Positions 1 through 16,600 of a stretch of 64,000 bases of DNA are shown piece by piece. The notes under the pieces are model-generated. The model did no database searches. It was not told where the DNA came from and saw only the letters and a program-made list of their open reading frames with translations. Made by a program: the position numbers and the translations under genes. The DNA is from Mesaphorura yosii. Taxonomy: Eukaryota; Arthropoda; Collembola; Poduromorpha; Tullbergiidae. The number at the start of each line of letters is the position of its first letter. Position 1 is the stretch's first letter. The stretch covers positions 434,001-498,000 of the forward strand of contig WIXG01000009.1 of the NCBI GenBank assembly GCA_009869945.1, written 5' to 3'.

Positions 1-659
1 CTGCTTGACTTTCAGCTCGATATTTAATTGCTTTTCAAGTGAATTTATTCTTTCATCCAAGGCTGAGGTAGATTTATCTGAGGAGCGAGAATACGTCATT
101 AGAAAACTTTCAAAGAAAACCGTTAAGTATGACCGATAGCGGGATTTGCTACGTACTGTGACCATTGTCCAATGGAAGCCCAATGATGATTTGAGAATCC
201 AACTCCTGCAATTCGGCCTGCATTTCCTGGAGTTTGCTATTCGATTTCTTGACAAGCCCTGTGAGTTCGACCAAGCTTTTGCGATCGGTGGTTACTTCTC
301 GTAATTTCTCAGCGCCCTCCTTGATCTTCAGCTCCTTCCTTATCTCTCTTCGAATCAATTCCTTCAGCTCATCAAGATTTTGTACTGCCGACGAATTCTC
401 CGTGTCCGCTCCCATTCCGTATTTGTGACTTAATTCGTACAAGGCTGGATGCTCGATGTAGTGGCTCTGTAACACATAGAAACGTCAAAATTATTATTGG
501 CGGTGGACTCTTTTCTTGCCTAGCTTCCGACTAGTTAAATATTTGAGTTGTATCTTGAACTCAAACGTTAATTGAGACGGTAGCACATAAAATATGTGCT
601 AATTAATGACTTACCTGTGCATAACTGCCACGATGAGTGCTTGACCGCGCGTACGCCAT
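1..659 (-). CDS. Pkn: Protein kinase N (PKN), 5' end only
   Basis: Three coding exons are visible on the minus strand: 659-615, 466-157 and 77-1, with GT-AG introns and matching phases. The start at 659 gives MAYARSSTHRGSYAQ, which joins in frame to SHYIEHPALY. The second exon encodes a first HR1 (antiparallel coiled-coil) repeat with the diagnostic stretch GAEKLREVTTDRKSL followed by LVKKSNSKLQEMQAEL. The third exon carries SLEKQLNIELKVKQ, the start of the second HR1 repeat. HR1 repeats of PKN bind Rho and Rac GTPases and control a C-terminal AGC-type kinase, which lies beyond the left edge and cannot be seen. The family acts downstream of Rho on actin and epithelial movement. The start is the first ATG before a good donor; other first exons may exist further upstream. 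Confidence 0.88.
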
Positions 660-1742
660 CCTCCCTGAGTAACTTTAAGGCACCACACCCACCAAATGAG
701 TCAATCAGGCACCCAGATTCCAGTAATACCTAAATGGACGTTGCTAGAAACCCAAACAATACTAAGGCACTTCGCTTTGCCTTCAGTTCTGTTGCACCGT
801 TGCATTTAATCTACCCGTCATTTGTCAAAATTCGGGACACCGCCACTAATTTCTCGTGCTTCCACCGTACTCTATGAGTAATAATTATGATTAATTCAAC
901 TTCTAACTAATGCACTAATCACAGGATATGATACGTGTACAGATAAGGCCGATAACACTAACACACTTGGCGACTGGGCATTGCAATTGGCTTGGCAGTT
1001 ATTACCTCCGCTTGAATTCTTGTTTTGTTATAACTGTACCTGTCTGCGTATGCCTCTTTGTCGCCTGTTGATCTTCCCATTCATCGTACCGTACCTTACC
1101 TCGCTCGCTCGCTCTCATCCCGCATCATTCCCAATCCCATCTCGTCTCTGCTTGATACGATACAAGAATACAACGAATCACTGACTGTGAAGGAATGTAG
1201 TACAAGTACAACTAAACATAACTGACAGCACAACTGTGGTCGTGGTCTCTGGTCACAAATGAAGGGAGAACAGAAACAATGAATGTTTAGTCGTATTGTC
1301 ACTGCCCTGCACAAATACCGCAACGGCTGATGTTCTCGATTGTGTACCTGTGCCTCTGCCCGTGTTGGGCCTTCGTCTGTTGGGATTACGCTGGCGGACG
1401 CGTACCGGCGTAATTAATCAAGAGAGACTCTAGACTCAGACTCTGCAGCGCGAAGCGATCGGTGACATTAATGAAATATGACAATTAACTAAACTTGTGT
1501 TGTGCGCGTAAAGTATCAAAGTCGATAATGGCGTCTTTTATTAATCTACGAGTGAATTAGAAAGGAATGACAAAGCGTATTAACTACAAGAGTACAAGAC
1601 TGCAGCTGCAACGGCTTCGTATTCGTTGTCATTGTCATTGTCATTGCCAAAATGGAAGGATGTTTATTGTTCTTCTGTGCCAGAATCCCGAACTCATCTG
1701 ATTGTGCGTGTAGATATCGTTGTCCCTTGCCTGGCTGGCTGC
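660..1742. other. Intergenic: Pkn promoter side and lev-9 3' side
   Basis: About 1.1 kb with no convincing coding exon. It should hold the 5' UTR and promoter of the PKN gene and the 3' UTR of the lev-9-like gene, both on the minus strand. There is a short tandem ATTGTC run near 1628-1647. A further lev-9 3' exon could start near 1678 if the donor at 1750 is used. Confidence 0.5.
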
Positions 1743-4460
1743 TTACTCACTGCGATGGACTTCAAGGCCCACACCCGGCCCACTTTGAGCTTGAGCCCTT
1801 TGTTTCCGAGCCGCCTTCATGCCCTTCAGCGATCGTTTACGCCGCCGGCGCACGGACCGGACCCATCTGTAGCTTGGATGCTGACTTGGCTTGCATCTGT
1901 GCAGAGAAAAGTTGAATTAGTATACGCGCTTTAGTAGAGTAAAGTCAATAAATGGCCCACTTACTGTGCGGGTTCAGTTTGCGGAGCCCATTCTCCACGG
2001 ACGCACGTCTTCCATTGCGGTCCTTCTGTCATCATGTACCCTTTGTCGCACTCGAACGTGATTTGCCGGTTATTCGCAACTTTGGTCACGTAGTTCCTGT
2101 AATCGTACCATCCCATGTTGCCAACAAGCAGAACCTTTCCGTTCGTGATGTTTCCTGGGAACTTGCAGTAGCCTGCAGCAGGGCGACGAAAAAAGAATGT
2201 GATTATCACAGCCAACGTCAATGTCACGCTCTTAAATATGAAGTTCTTACTTTGATTGCACGTTGGAGGCTCTCCGATCCAGCTCCCGTACTGGCATTCG
2301 GATATATTTATTCCGACCAGATTGTACCCGTCGTGACACGTGAACCGGGCCTTCATTCCGTGCTCCGTCTTGGGGGCAATCACGAGGCCATGCCTGGGTG
2401 CCTTGGGAAGGTATTTACATCGGGCCGGCTGGCATTTGGGGGCATGGGTGAAGGATCCGTTGTTGCACGTCGGAGGCGTGATGTTGTGAGAAGGTTCGTA
2501 CTGCTCTTCGCATTGGACGCCAAGAACTAAGTTCAGAATTTCATAAAATATGGCTTAAACAACCTGAAAGATTTTCTGCAGTTATTTTAAGCCTTGTCGC
2601 GTTTCTTACCCGTTCCATGGGGCACGCTGGTTCCCGGCTTCAGAAATGTGTACGTGACTTCAACGGTCGCCGTTTCATTCCCATTTCCCGCCGGAGATCG
2701 TTTTCTCGACTTCTCGGCTTTTGATGTAATGTTCCCAAATGCGACTTCGGGAATTATGCAGGGCGCTGTAGATGAGCCAATCACATGATTAATTTACTTT
2801 ATGATTCAGTACTTGACGTTGTTCTACTGGCACACTTCCGATTCGACTTGCCTAGACACTTGGGAACGGGATGCGACCACGTGGCATCTGACTGGCACAC
2901 CGATCTATCAGACGACCCCTCAAACGTCATGCCCTTCAGGCAGTGAAAGAGCACGACGGCGTGTAAAGTCGTTCTGGAACCTTCTAACCAGCCGTTGTAC
3001 AGAATTCCGGGAGTTCCGCAATTTATTTCTGCGATTAAATCAATTGATCATAACCCCAGTTCAAGCAAGCAGAAGAGCAACGATCGATCAAGTGCTACCT
3101 CACCTTGACAAAGTGGTTCCAGTCCAGCCCACTTCTTATTCGATCCACAGCGTCGTGTGGGTTCGCCGACCAACATGTAGCCGTACTTGCACTCGTATGA
3201 CACGACCGAATTGAATGAAAGCGTACTGTACACGGATTTACCGTGCACTGGGTTCTCCGGAGTTGGGCACTGGACAGCTGCGGACAAGTTTCCATTAAAT
3301 TCAGCCAAAACTAGACAGGCCAATTTGGCGTGGCGCGTGGGGTTTAAAAGAACTTACGAACACAAGACGGAACATTGCTGGTGGGACTCCACGTCCCATT
3401 GCTTTGGCACACCGAGTCTGATTTGCCCACCAGTTCGAAGCCGGGCTGGCACTGATACGAGACCTTGCATTCGTAGTGGTGACAGTCGCCTTCCACGAAC
3501 CCATTCATAATGGACACTGGCTCTCCACAAGTCCGTGCTGCGTGGTGTGTGGAAAAATAAGAAGTTAGACTGAAGTCGTCGAATCCCAAGCCCAATAATG
3601 CAAATACATTCAGCACTAAGTAGCCTTGTGACTGTGACTTACGTTCGCACACGATATCAGGCCCAAACCATTTTGCGGTACTGTTGTAGAGAAAGCACTT
3701 TGAACCCGAGAATCCCCGTGTCGTGTATCCAGGAAAGCATTCGTACTCCAGCGAGGTGTCCAGCTCAAACGTTTTTTGCTCAGGCGGTGCATTGTGCCTT
3801 GCATGATCAATTATTGGAGGATTTGTGCAGAAAACTATCGGGAATTTAAAAGGAAAATTGTTTTGCGATTTAAAGTGGTCGTGAAAAGTTTACTCACTGT
3901 TCTTCCGACAAGCCGGCGGAGTTCCCGACCAGGTTCCATCACCCAGACAGATGCGCACTTCAATCCCACTCAAGCGGAACCCTTCTGGACAAGAGTAAAT
4001 GGCCTTTGACCCAAAAATCTTTCCAGTTACCCGAACTTGGCCTGTTTCGGCGGGTGGTTCCGGATCTCCACATTCTTTTTCTATGAATTAGAGCACAATT
4101 TTAATGGCTTGTCTTACTTCGCAGGAAATTGGGTCATACGCGCAAACCTGGTTTAATGCAGCTCATTCCACACGCCCCGTCGCACAGACATTTCTTCCGT
4201 TTGCTCTTGCAGTCTTCGTCTGACGTGCACTTCCGAAGACAATTGCGGGCCTGCAACTGAGCCTGATTTTCGTCCCGCACGCAGAGCTCAGTCTGGACAT
4301 TGCGTGGATTTTTGTAGTAGAAAGGATGCGGATTCTGATTTACGCTGACACTGACGGGACCGTGGTAGGACCACGAGGCGACCGTGGTGCAGTTGAGAAG
4401 AGTGTCGATGAGCAGAAGGAAGATGCACTTTGTCACTATGAATGTGAAAGTCGCGGCCAT
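1743..4460 (-). CDS. lev-9: Secreted WAP plus eight sushi (CCP) domain protein, LEV-9-like
   Basis: Ten coding exons on the minus strand: 4460-4148, 4080-3898, 3834-3643, 3537-3358, 3277-3104, 3028-2852, 2765-2610, 2526-2251, 2172-1965, 1896-1743. The start gives a hydrophobic signal peptide (MAATFTFIVTKCIFLLLIDT). A cysteine-rich WAP-type domain (NCLRKCTSDEDCKSKRKKCL and on) follows, then eight sushi/CCP modules, each with four cysteines and a W or equivalent; most are single exons of 174-208 bp. One WAP domain plus eight CCPs is the layout known for nematode LEV-9, a secreted scaffold that clusters acetylcholine receptors at synapses with LEV-10. After the last CCP comes a short basic tail with RRRRKR at 1833-1850, a furin-type site. 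The end at TAA 1743 is uncertain because the stop overlaps a strong donor. Identity by architecture is strong; the synaptic role is inferred. Confidence 0.85.
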
Positions 4461-5202
4461 GATTAACTAATCGCGATTACTCTGTATGAAAGTACCAAAG
4501 TCTAGTGAGATTCTGCGAAAGTAAGTCAGTCCCAGTTTCCCAGTTTCAGTCGTGTGTCGTGTCGTGTTTAGGTGTGGTGAAAGTTTTCTCGTCTAGACTC
4601 GCCTGCCCCTGCTGTCTTTTGTTTGTGTACAAAGCACAAATGCATACAAACAAAATCGAATTTGGAACTGGTTCTGGGCCGGGGAAAGTTCCAAATAGCT
4701 CAAGCATGCTTTCTCCATCACATTAGCGCAACTTCCTGGACTTTGTCGTACAGGCAGTGCTGTATTGCGCGTGCGAGCGAGCTCATCGATTGCTTACGCT
4801 GGAGGAGCCATGAGTCAGATGCAATTTTCTCTGTAATTTTACAGTCAATGTTCGAAACGAAACCCCTACAATTAAAAATGCGAAAGACAAGAAGTTCAGA
4901 ATATTTTGCCTTTACTTAAGGTTTTTGCAATGTGGAACAATACAATTTGTCATAAACACGAATTCTAATAAACCACAACTCTCGAACTGGGACTCGGGTC
5001 CGGTTTGAAAGTGACATTGTTGGAGGCAGTAAAGTCACGATTGCTAATTAATAAGTAGACGATTGAAGAAAAATTAGCATTAGTATTAAGAATAGGAACA
5101 GACGGGAACCTAAATCTTGACTAATCAGGTAGTTTTTCTGTGCATTTCGAACTGTATGTTGAACGATTCATTGCTGAACTTATAGCCCATTACGATCCAC
5201 GT
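4461..5202. other. Intergenic: lev-9 promoter side, AK1 3' side
   Basis: About 740 bp between two minus-strand genes. It should hold the lev-9 5' UTR and promoter next to 4461 and the AK1 3' UTR next to 5202. Short open frames here show no family resemblance. No repeat or RNA gene was recognised. Confidence 0.5.
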
Positions 5203-5973
5203 CTATAATTTCGCCAGGACTGCATCCACTTGTTGGCGACTCAATTCAAAGATCGTGTCGGGGTCTGTGTTAGCATTTATTCTTGCCACCTTGCTTTTGT
5301 AATGCTCCATGACCGGCTCTGAGTGCTGGTGAAAGATCCCTAAACGCTTCTTGATTGCTTCTTCGTTGTCATCAACTCGGCCGGAGCTTTGTGCACGACC
5401 CAACAAACGAACTGTCATCGTCTCGTCCGAGCAGTCGTAGTATAAAATTATTGAGCACGGTGCAATCTGCAAAGGAAATTAGCATAAATGTGATTATTCA
5501 TCCTATTAATTACTGCTAGAATTTTGTGTAAACTCACCTTGTTCTCAAAGTCGATCCCCTGCTCTATCTCGCGAGGATATCCGTCAATCAAGAACCCTTT
5601 CGCAGTGTCGACGTTCTTCAAAATTGCGTTCTTGATAAGGTCCAGCACGATGTCCTTCGGCACCAGCTGTCCCTTCGCCATAATTTCGTTCAGTTGTTTA
5701 GCCAGTTCTGAGCCGGAGGCGACTTCATCTCGCAGCAGGTCCCCAGATGACAAATGACTAAATCCATATTTAGCAACAAGCCTCGCGCACTGCGTTCCCT
5801 TGCCGGAGCCTGGACCTCCAAGCACCCAAACAATGGGAATCTTGTTCTCCTTCAACTTCGCCAAGTTCTGAAACGGAAAACATACGGGTTAATCATGTAG
5901 AACGCACGCGACTGGTCTCATGTTCTAATGAGGTGGTTTTGTGCCTGGAACTTACCTTTTCGTCAGCACTCAT
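5203..5973 (-). CDS. AK1: Adenylate kinase isoenzyme 1
   Basis: Three exons (5973-5956, 5867-5538, 5466-5203) encode a 203-residue protein, close to the ~194 residues of animal AK1. It converts ATP and AMP to two ADP in the cytosol and buffers adenine nucleotide levels. The P-loop GGPGSGKGTQC lies near residues 22-32. The AMP-binding part follows (HLSSGDLLRDEV), then MAKGQLVPKDIV, and GFLIDGYPRE, which carries the conserved Asp and Arg. The short lid segment RAQSSGRVDDNEE is that of a short-form AK1, without the zinc or long-lid insert of AK2. The tiny 18-bp first exon encodes MSADEK and ends in a perfect donor. UMP-CMP kinase is the nearest alternative but fits the lid and GYPRE context less well. 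Confidence 0.95.
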
Positions 5974-7302
5974 TTTGAAACTCGAATGGTTCAATCAGCG
6001 GTTGATCTTAATCTTGGTTTCCCGTTGTTCACCAAAAGAAGGAATGAACCTGGCAATTGATTGACTGCCAAAAATTAACGAAATTGAGCTCAACACCGGC
6101 TCAGTGCCTGGTAGAATGCTTCGACTTCGACAGAGTCCCGAGTTCACCGAGTAAGGAAATGCCGGACACCGTACACGACACATGAGTGTCTGCCTCTCTG
6201 CCTGGGTGCTTATTTTAGCCACCATACCGATACCCTCGCAACTCGCAAGTCACAAGCACACGAGACTTGTGAAGTGACTAGTCACACGACACCTCATAGG
6301 AAGTCAGTACATCGAGGTACATGCTGCGAGCAGATCCCCTCCTCACTCGGCAAAGGGCAGAGACCCAGCCGAGCAAGAAACCAATGCTAAGTTAGCAATG
6401 GTCAGATTCGTATTTACTTCGCTGCTGGCTGTAATGTAAAGCTATGCCGCATCCATCCGGATAAGGAGAATTCGAAATGAAGTACAGTGGAGAGAGATTC
6501 AGTTCAACCATTCAAAAACCAAACCAAAAGAGTTCTCTCAAGCAAAATACAAGTTGACAACTCCTGCGATCCTGATCCTGGCAAGAAAACAGGGAGATGA
6601 CCGCACCAAGACTGACCATTTAGTACCCAATTAAGGTGAGCAATAGAGCAGTTATCATCGTATGGAATAGAAATTAGCGTTCGGTATGAATCAGAAACCA
6701 GTTGAAATATCTTTTTCAGAATTTACAGATAACAATTCCCCTGTTGTCTGCTGGTCACTTCCCATTAACTGATTTTGTCTTTGTCTATTCCAGGCAGCGA
6801 TTGTCGGCTTAAAAACTACAGTGGCAGGGTCAGAGACTTTGGAACTCCATCGTTCATCAATCAACTGACGACTGACTGAGTCATTCGAGAATAGCCAAAG
6901 ACATATTGGTCGCGAAGAAAGTATGACTCATTGAATGAACTCCACATTCCGTTCTATCCTGCCACAATTTTTGATTTTGACAACGTATTTAAGTGCGCTC
7001 AAGTTTAGCGACTTGTAAGACTGTCCAGATATTGTACATAGGTTGTGTGTCGTGTGCGAATATCGTGGTTCTCTAATCTCTAGTTAAAGTTCTTGCTCTT
7101 CACACGCAAATCTCCAACAATACATTTACGAATCTTCGACAATTCTGTAGATGGAAGAACACTGCCGGTAGGTCAAACTGCCAAAAGGCACGTGTACGTT
7201 GTCACAATTTTGGTTAATCTTGTCGAATTCTTGTCACGCATGACAGACATGCGTGTTGATGGAACATGATGAAATGGTGTTGATGCTCGTCAAACTTAGA
7301 GA
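5974..7302. other. Divergent intergenic region between AK1 and Abl
   Basis: About 1.33 kb between head-to-head genes. It should carry both promoters and 5' UTR sequence, possibly with non-coding first exons of Abl. I see no open frame with family resemblance, no clear TATA element and no repeat. Confidence 0.5.
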
Positions 7303-12521
<5,219 letters not shown>

Positions 12522-13682
12522 TGCGGATGTGGTATCCTCATCGGCTCGGCGGATGAATTGATGAACGATGAAGATTCCTGATTTCTAATGCTAGGTTATT
12601 ATAATTGCATTCAGCATTCATTTCTGAAGAGCAGCGCAAGAGCTTGAGGGCACATCTGTACATGATCGATCACTCCTGTCGTCTGATTCCGTGTTCCTTT
12701 AGTTAAATTCTGCGTGGTGGTTGTGCGTAGACTAAAAGAAGAGGCGGCAGGGAGTCACACTGCGTAACTTTAATTTTGTACCATATTTTGTACTTATAAT
12801 TAACCAGAACTTGTAACTTGTAACTCGGATCATTAAATTAGCTAGTCATTTTTACGTAAAAGCGAAAGTGTCTGCCTTTGCTCTGCATTCACCGTGCCAA
12901 TGATTCAATTCCGGCGGTTTTCGCACTTTCCACTGCACTGGGCCGACGGCCGAGGTGAGTCATGCCTGCCGTGCGATGAGATCCGTCAAGTGGGTGGCAG
13001 ATGGTGCCGCATACAGCAGCAATCCATACGGGGACCCAGTCTAGCCTACTTGTAAGCGTGAACCTCCAACTCTCGGTGCAGTTGTAGTGTAGACGTCGTA
13101 TCGAGTGGTTATCTGGTAGTTCTTCAGCACACCAGTGAAGCCAAAAAGCCAGTGCAGTGTTCTGTTGTTCAGTGCTCGGACGACGCAGACGCGGCCTTCT
13201 TGCGCTTGTTGCAGAAAGCGTTATTATTGATAGAGCCAAAATAACGCAGCAACGCACAGGTTTATTACTCCGCTCTGTGTTGTAGTTGTACGTGTACTTT
13301 CTTTCTACTCTGCTGCTCTGCTCTCCACCGCACCAAGCGTGGAGTCTTTTCGATGATCTCTAGTCAATAAAGAATGTACATACATGTACACAGACCAGCA
13401 GCGTTGGTTTGGTGGCTTCGCTCGCTCAAAGCACTACACTACTGAAAGCGTACTCAGTATAAATGTACAGCTCTTGGGCCGCCATTGGGGTGTGCACTAC
13501 TACTGGGCAACTAAATAAAACAGTGATTTCGAAACGAAAATAAACAGTGGACACGAACTGCGACGACAATTACTCAATTACTGCTTTTAATGTGTTAAAT
13601 AGTGACAGTGACACGTTCTTCAGTGGTCAGTGGTCAGTTGTAGCTGCTGCAGAAGTCCAGGCTCAGTGCCCTCTCCGGAACA
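12522..13682. other. Intergenic between Abl 3' end and BET gene 5' end
   Basis: About 1.16 kb between same-strand genes. An ATTAAA at 12832-12837 and an AATAAA at 13366-13371 are candidate Abl poly(A) signals. The stretch TATAAAT at 13458-13464 could be a TATA element for the BET gene, 219 bp before its ATG. The BET 5' UTR should fill most of 13490-13682. No other gene seen. Confidence 0.45.
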
Positions 13683-16600
13683 ATGGACTCAGACTCTGGG
13701 GTTACCGTGACCAAAGTTGGACCGCCAGCCCAGGCCGCTCCAGCTCCACAGCAAACACCACCGTCGACTCAGCCACAACCACAACAACCTGTACCTCAGC
13801 CAGCGCCTGCTCAGGTGGCTCCAGCACCCGTCAAAACCAACGACAATGGGAATAACAATTCGATGGAGAGCGCGGATGATTCACATAACGAAGGCGCTCA
13901 AGATCAGCAACCTCAAACAATTGGTGAGTGTGTTAGGGCTCATAATTTGTTTGGGTGAAGTCATTAAGTGGTCTATTAGCATAAAGTGTGAATGAAAAGT
14001 AGATTGGATCACAAGTGGGACTACCGACTTGACATAGACAGTGTAATACCGTGGTAGACGCTAGCGTCCAGGTTCTAGTTTCGATAAAATCGTTGGAATT
14101 CAATTAGTACTCCACTAGAACGGAATAGAAGCAAAATTTAAGGTGGTTATGGAATTGAGTTCTAATTAATGAAATAATTACCACAATTTTACGCTGCATC
14201 AGTGCTAATAATAGCTGATTGACCTGTTCTATAATTGTACACTCATTACTTATTGTTGAATCTTGGTTCAGGTTCAGGCGTTCCGTCTTTTGGAGGAGAA
14301 ACTCCGCTAAGAGACGAACCTTATGTGGAACCAGTTAATGGGATTGTTCATCCACCATTTCTCCCTACTGCGGACAGGCCCGGCAGAATGACCAACCAAT
14401 TGAAGTACTTGCAATCAGTGGTTGTTAAAGCTGTGTGGAGACATCAATATGCCTGGCCATTTCAAGAACCAGTGGACGCTGTTAAACTAAAGATTCCGGT
14501 AATACCATGGTCTTATTGCTTAATGAAATTGGCACAGACCAGCATCATCGGATGTATTCAATTGATTTCGTTGCCTCTCAACAGGACTACCACCGAATCA
14601 TTCGCAGACCTATGGATTTAGGAACTATTAAGAAAAGACTGGAGCATAACTATTACTGGAGCGCGAAGGAATGCTTAAATGATTTCAAAACCATGTTTAC
14701 GAATTGTTACGTTTACAACAAGCCTGGTGAAGACGTCGTCTTTATGGCTCAAAGCTTGGAGAAGGTCTTCTTGACGAAAGTTGCAGATATGGCCAAGGAG
14801 GAGGTGGAGATCGAACCAGTTCAAAAAGCGAAAGGTCAGTCTAGGTTGGATTGATGAAAGCCTTACGAACGAACGATTTATTAAACGGATTATGATTTCA
14901 CAGGTGGGAAAAGAAAAGGCTTCGGCGGACTAAATCGAGTAGGCGTTGGCGCTCCACCGAGAACTCGCATTTCGGGTAGTCAATCGCAGCCCGTTATGAG
15001 TACGAATTCTTTAAGCCCTGGATCAGTTGCGATTTCCTCAAGCATGAACTCAGCGGACGGAACCCCGTTGAGTCCTGAATTGACATTGCAGCAACCGCCA
15101 GTTTTAAGAAATGCGTCCGTTCCATTACCCCATTCAGCGCAGCCGCCAAAGGTAAAGGTAATTCTAACTTAACTTAGGCTTAGCCTTAACTTGCCCTGGA
15201 ATGTAGTAACTGTTGTTAGTGGTTGGTTGGTTCTAAGTTCTGGTTGTGTTCATCCTTTTCAGATGATGCAACCAGTTGAATCACCGTATGCTGGTCAGTT
15301 CGCTGGATATGGGGTAGGCATGTCGATACCAGCCTGCCTTGCCCCGCCTCAGCCTGCAAAGGTAAATTTTTTTTACCGTTTCACCATTATCATCATTCAG
15401 TAAGTCAATTTATAATTAACACACTGTACCATCCGTTTTGCGCTTACAGGTTAAGAAAGGAGTAAAACGGAAAGCTGACACAACCACACCCTCCGGCGTT
15501 AGTTACGATTCATCTCCTTACCAAATGTCAGAAGCCGCTAGAATATCGACTCGAAGAGAGTCTGGACGGCAAATCAAGAAAGTTAATAAGGATTTGATGG
15601 ATATCCAAACTCCACTCACAACTGTTAAACCAAAAGAAAAATTAAAGGAATCGCTGAAGGCGTGCAATGAAATTTTGAAGGAACTGTTTTCCAAGAAGCA
15701 TTCTGTAAGTATAGCTAAGGCTAGCTAGCTAGCTTTTGATCACATTTGTATCACGGCACACTGTGATACCCACAGAGCTACGCCTGGCCATTCTACAAGC
15801 CAGTTGATGCTGAGTTACTGGGTCTTCACGACTACCACGAAATTATTAAGAAGCCAATGGATCTGGGAACAGTAAAGGTATTACATTGAGATTTGCAACT
15901 TGCTTACCACCGAACTCTTGTCGATTCTGAAGAAAAAGGATTAATTGTAAAATGTCATACTTTCAGCAAAAAATGGACAGCAGAGACTACGGATCAAGTG
16001 CAGAATTTGCAGCTGATGTCCGACTAATATTTACCAATTGTTACAAGTACAATCCACCAGATCACGACGTGGTAACAATGGCCCGCAAACTTCAGGACGT
16101 ATTTGAAATGAAATTTGCAAAGATTCCTGATGAACCCGCCGATAAAATGGGCATGTCCAGTAGTGATGGGTCCGGCTCAGACAGTTCTGATGCTGAGAGC
16201 GAGCACACAGACGACTCAGAAGAAGAGCGCGAGCAGAAATTGGTCATATTGCAAGATCAGGTGAGTAATCAATTCACTCGTTATCAGTTCAATCAGTCGT
16301 GGGTTTTGTCAAAACTGACGTTTAAAATATAATTTGATCAGCTGAAAACAATGCAAGAACAAATGCGGCTCCTCGTTGAACAAAGCACATCGAAAGGGAA
16401 AACTAAGCCGAAATTAAGAAAGGAAAAGAAGAAGCCGAAATTGGAGCCTGGTGCACCTGCTCTCGTCGGAGTTGGGTCTGCTTCGAGTTCAACTTTAATG
16501 GGCGCGATGAACGCGAAAGGTCCGAAGAAAACTGGAAAACCGCTGGCAACAACTCCCGGGCAAGCTAAGAAGCCCAGGGCGCCGCGGGTAAACAAAAAGA

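Noticed and set aside
1952..2530. A 192-codon plus-strand open frame
   Set aside because: It is the antisense of sushi exons of the lev-9-like gene, which have conserved cysteines and good splice sites on the minus strand.
5448..5864. Adenylate kinase frame reading on into a different C-terminus
   Set aside because: This is read-through of a 71-bp intron out of frame; the spliced product matches AK1 to its end.
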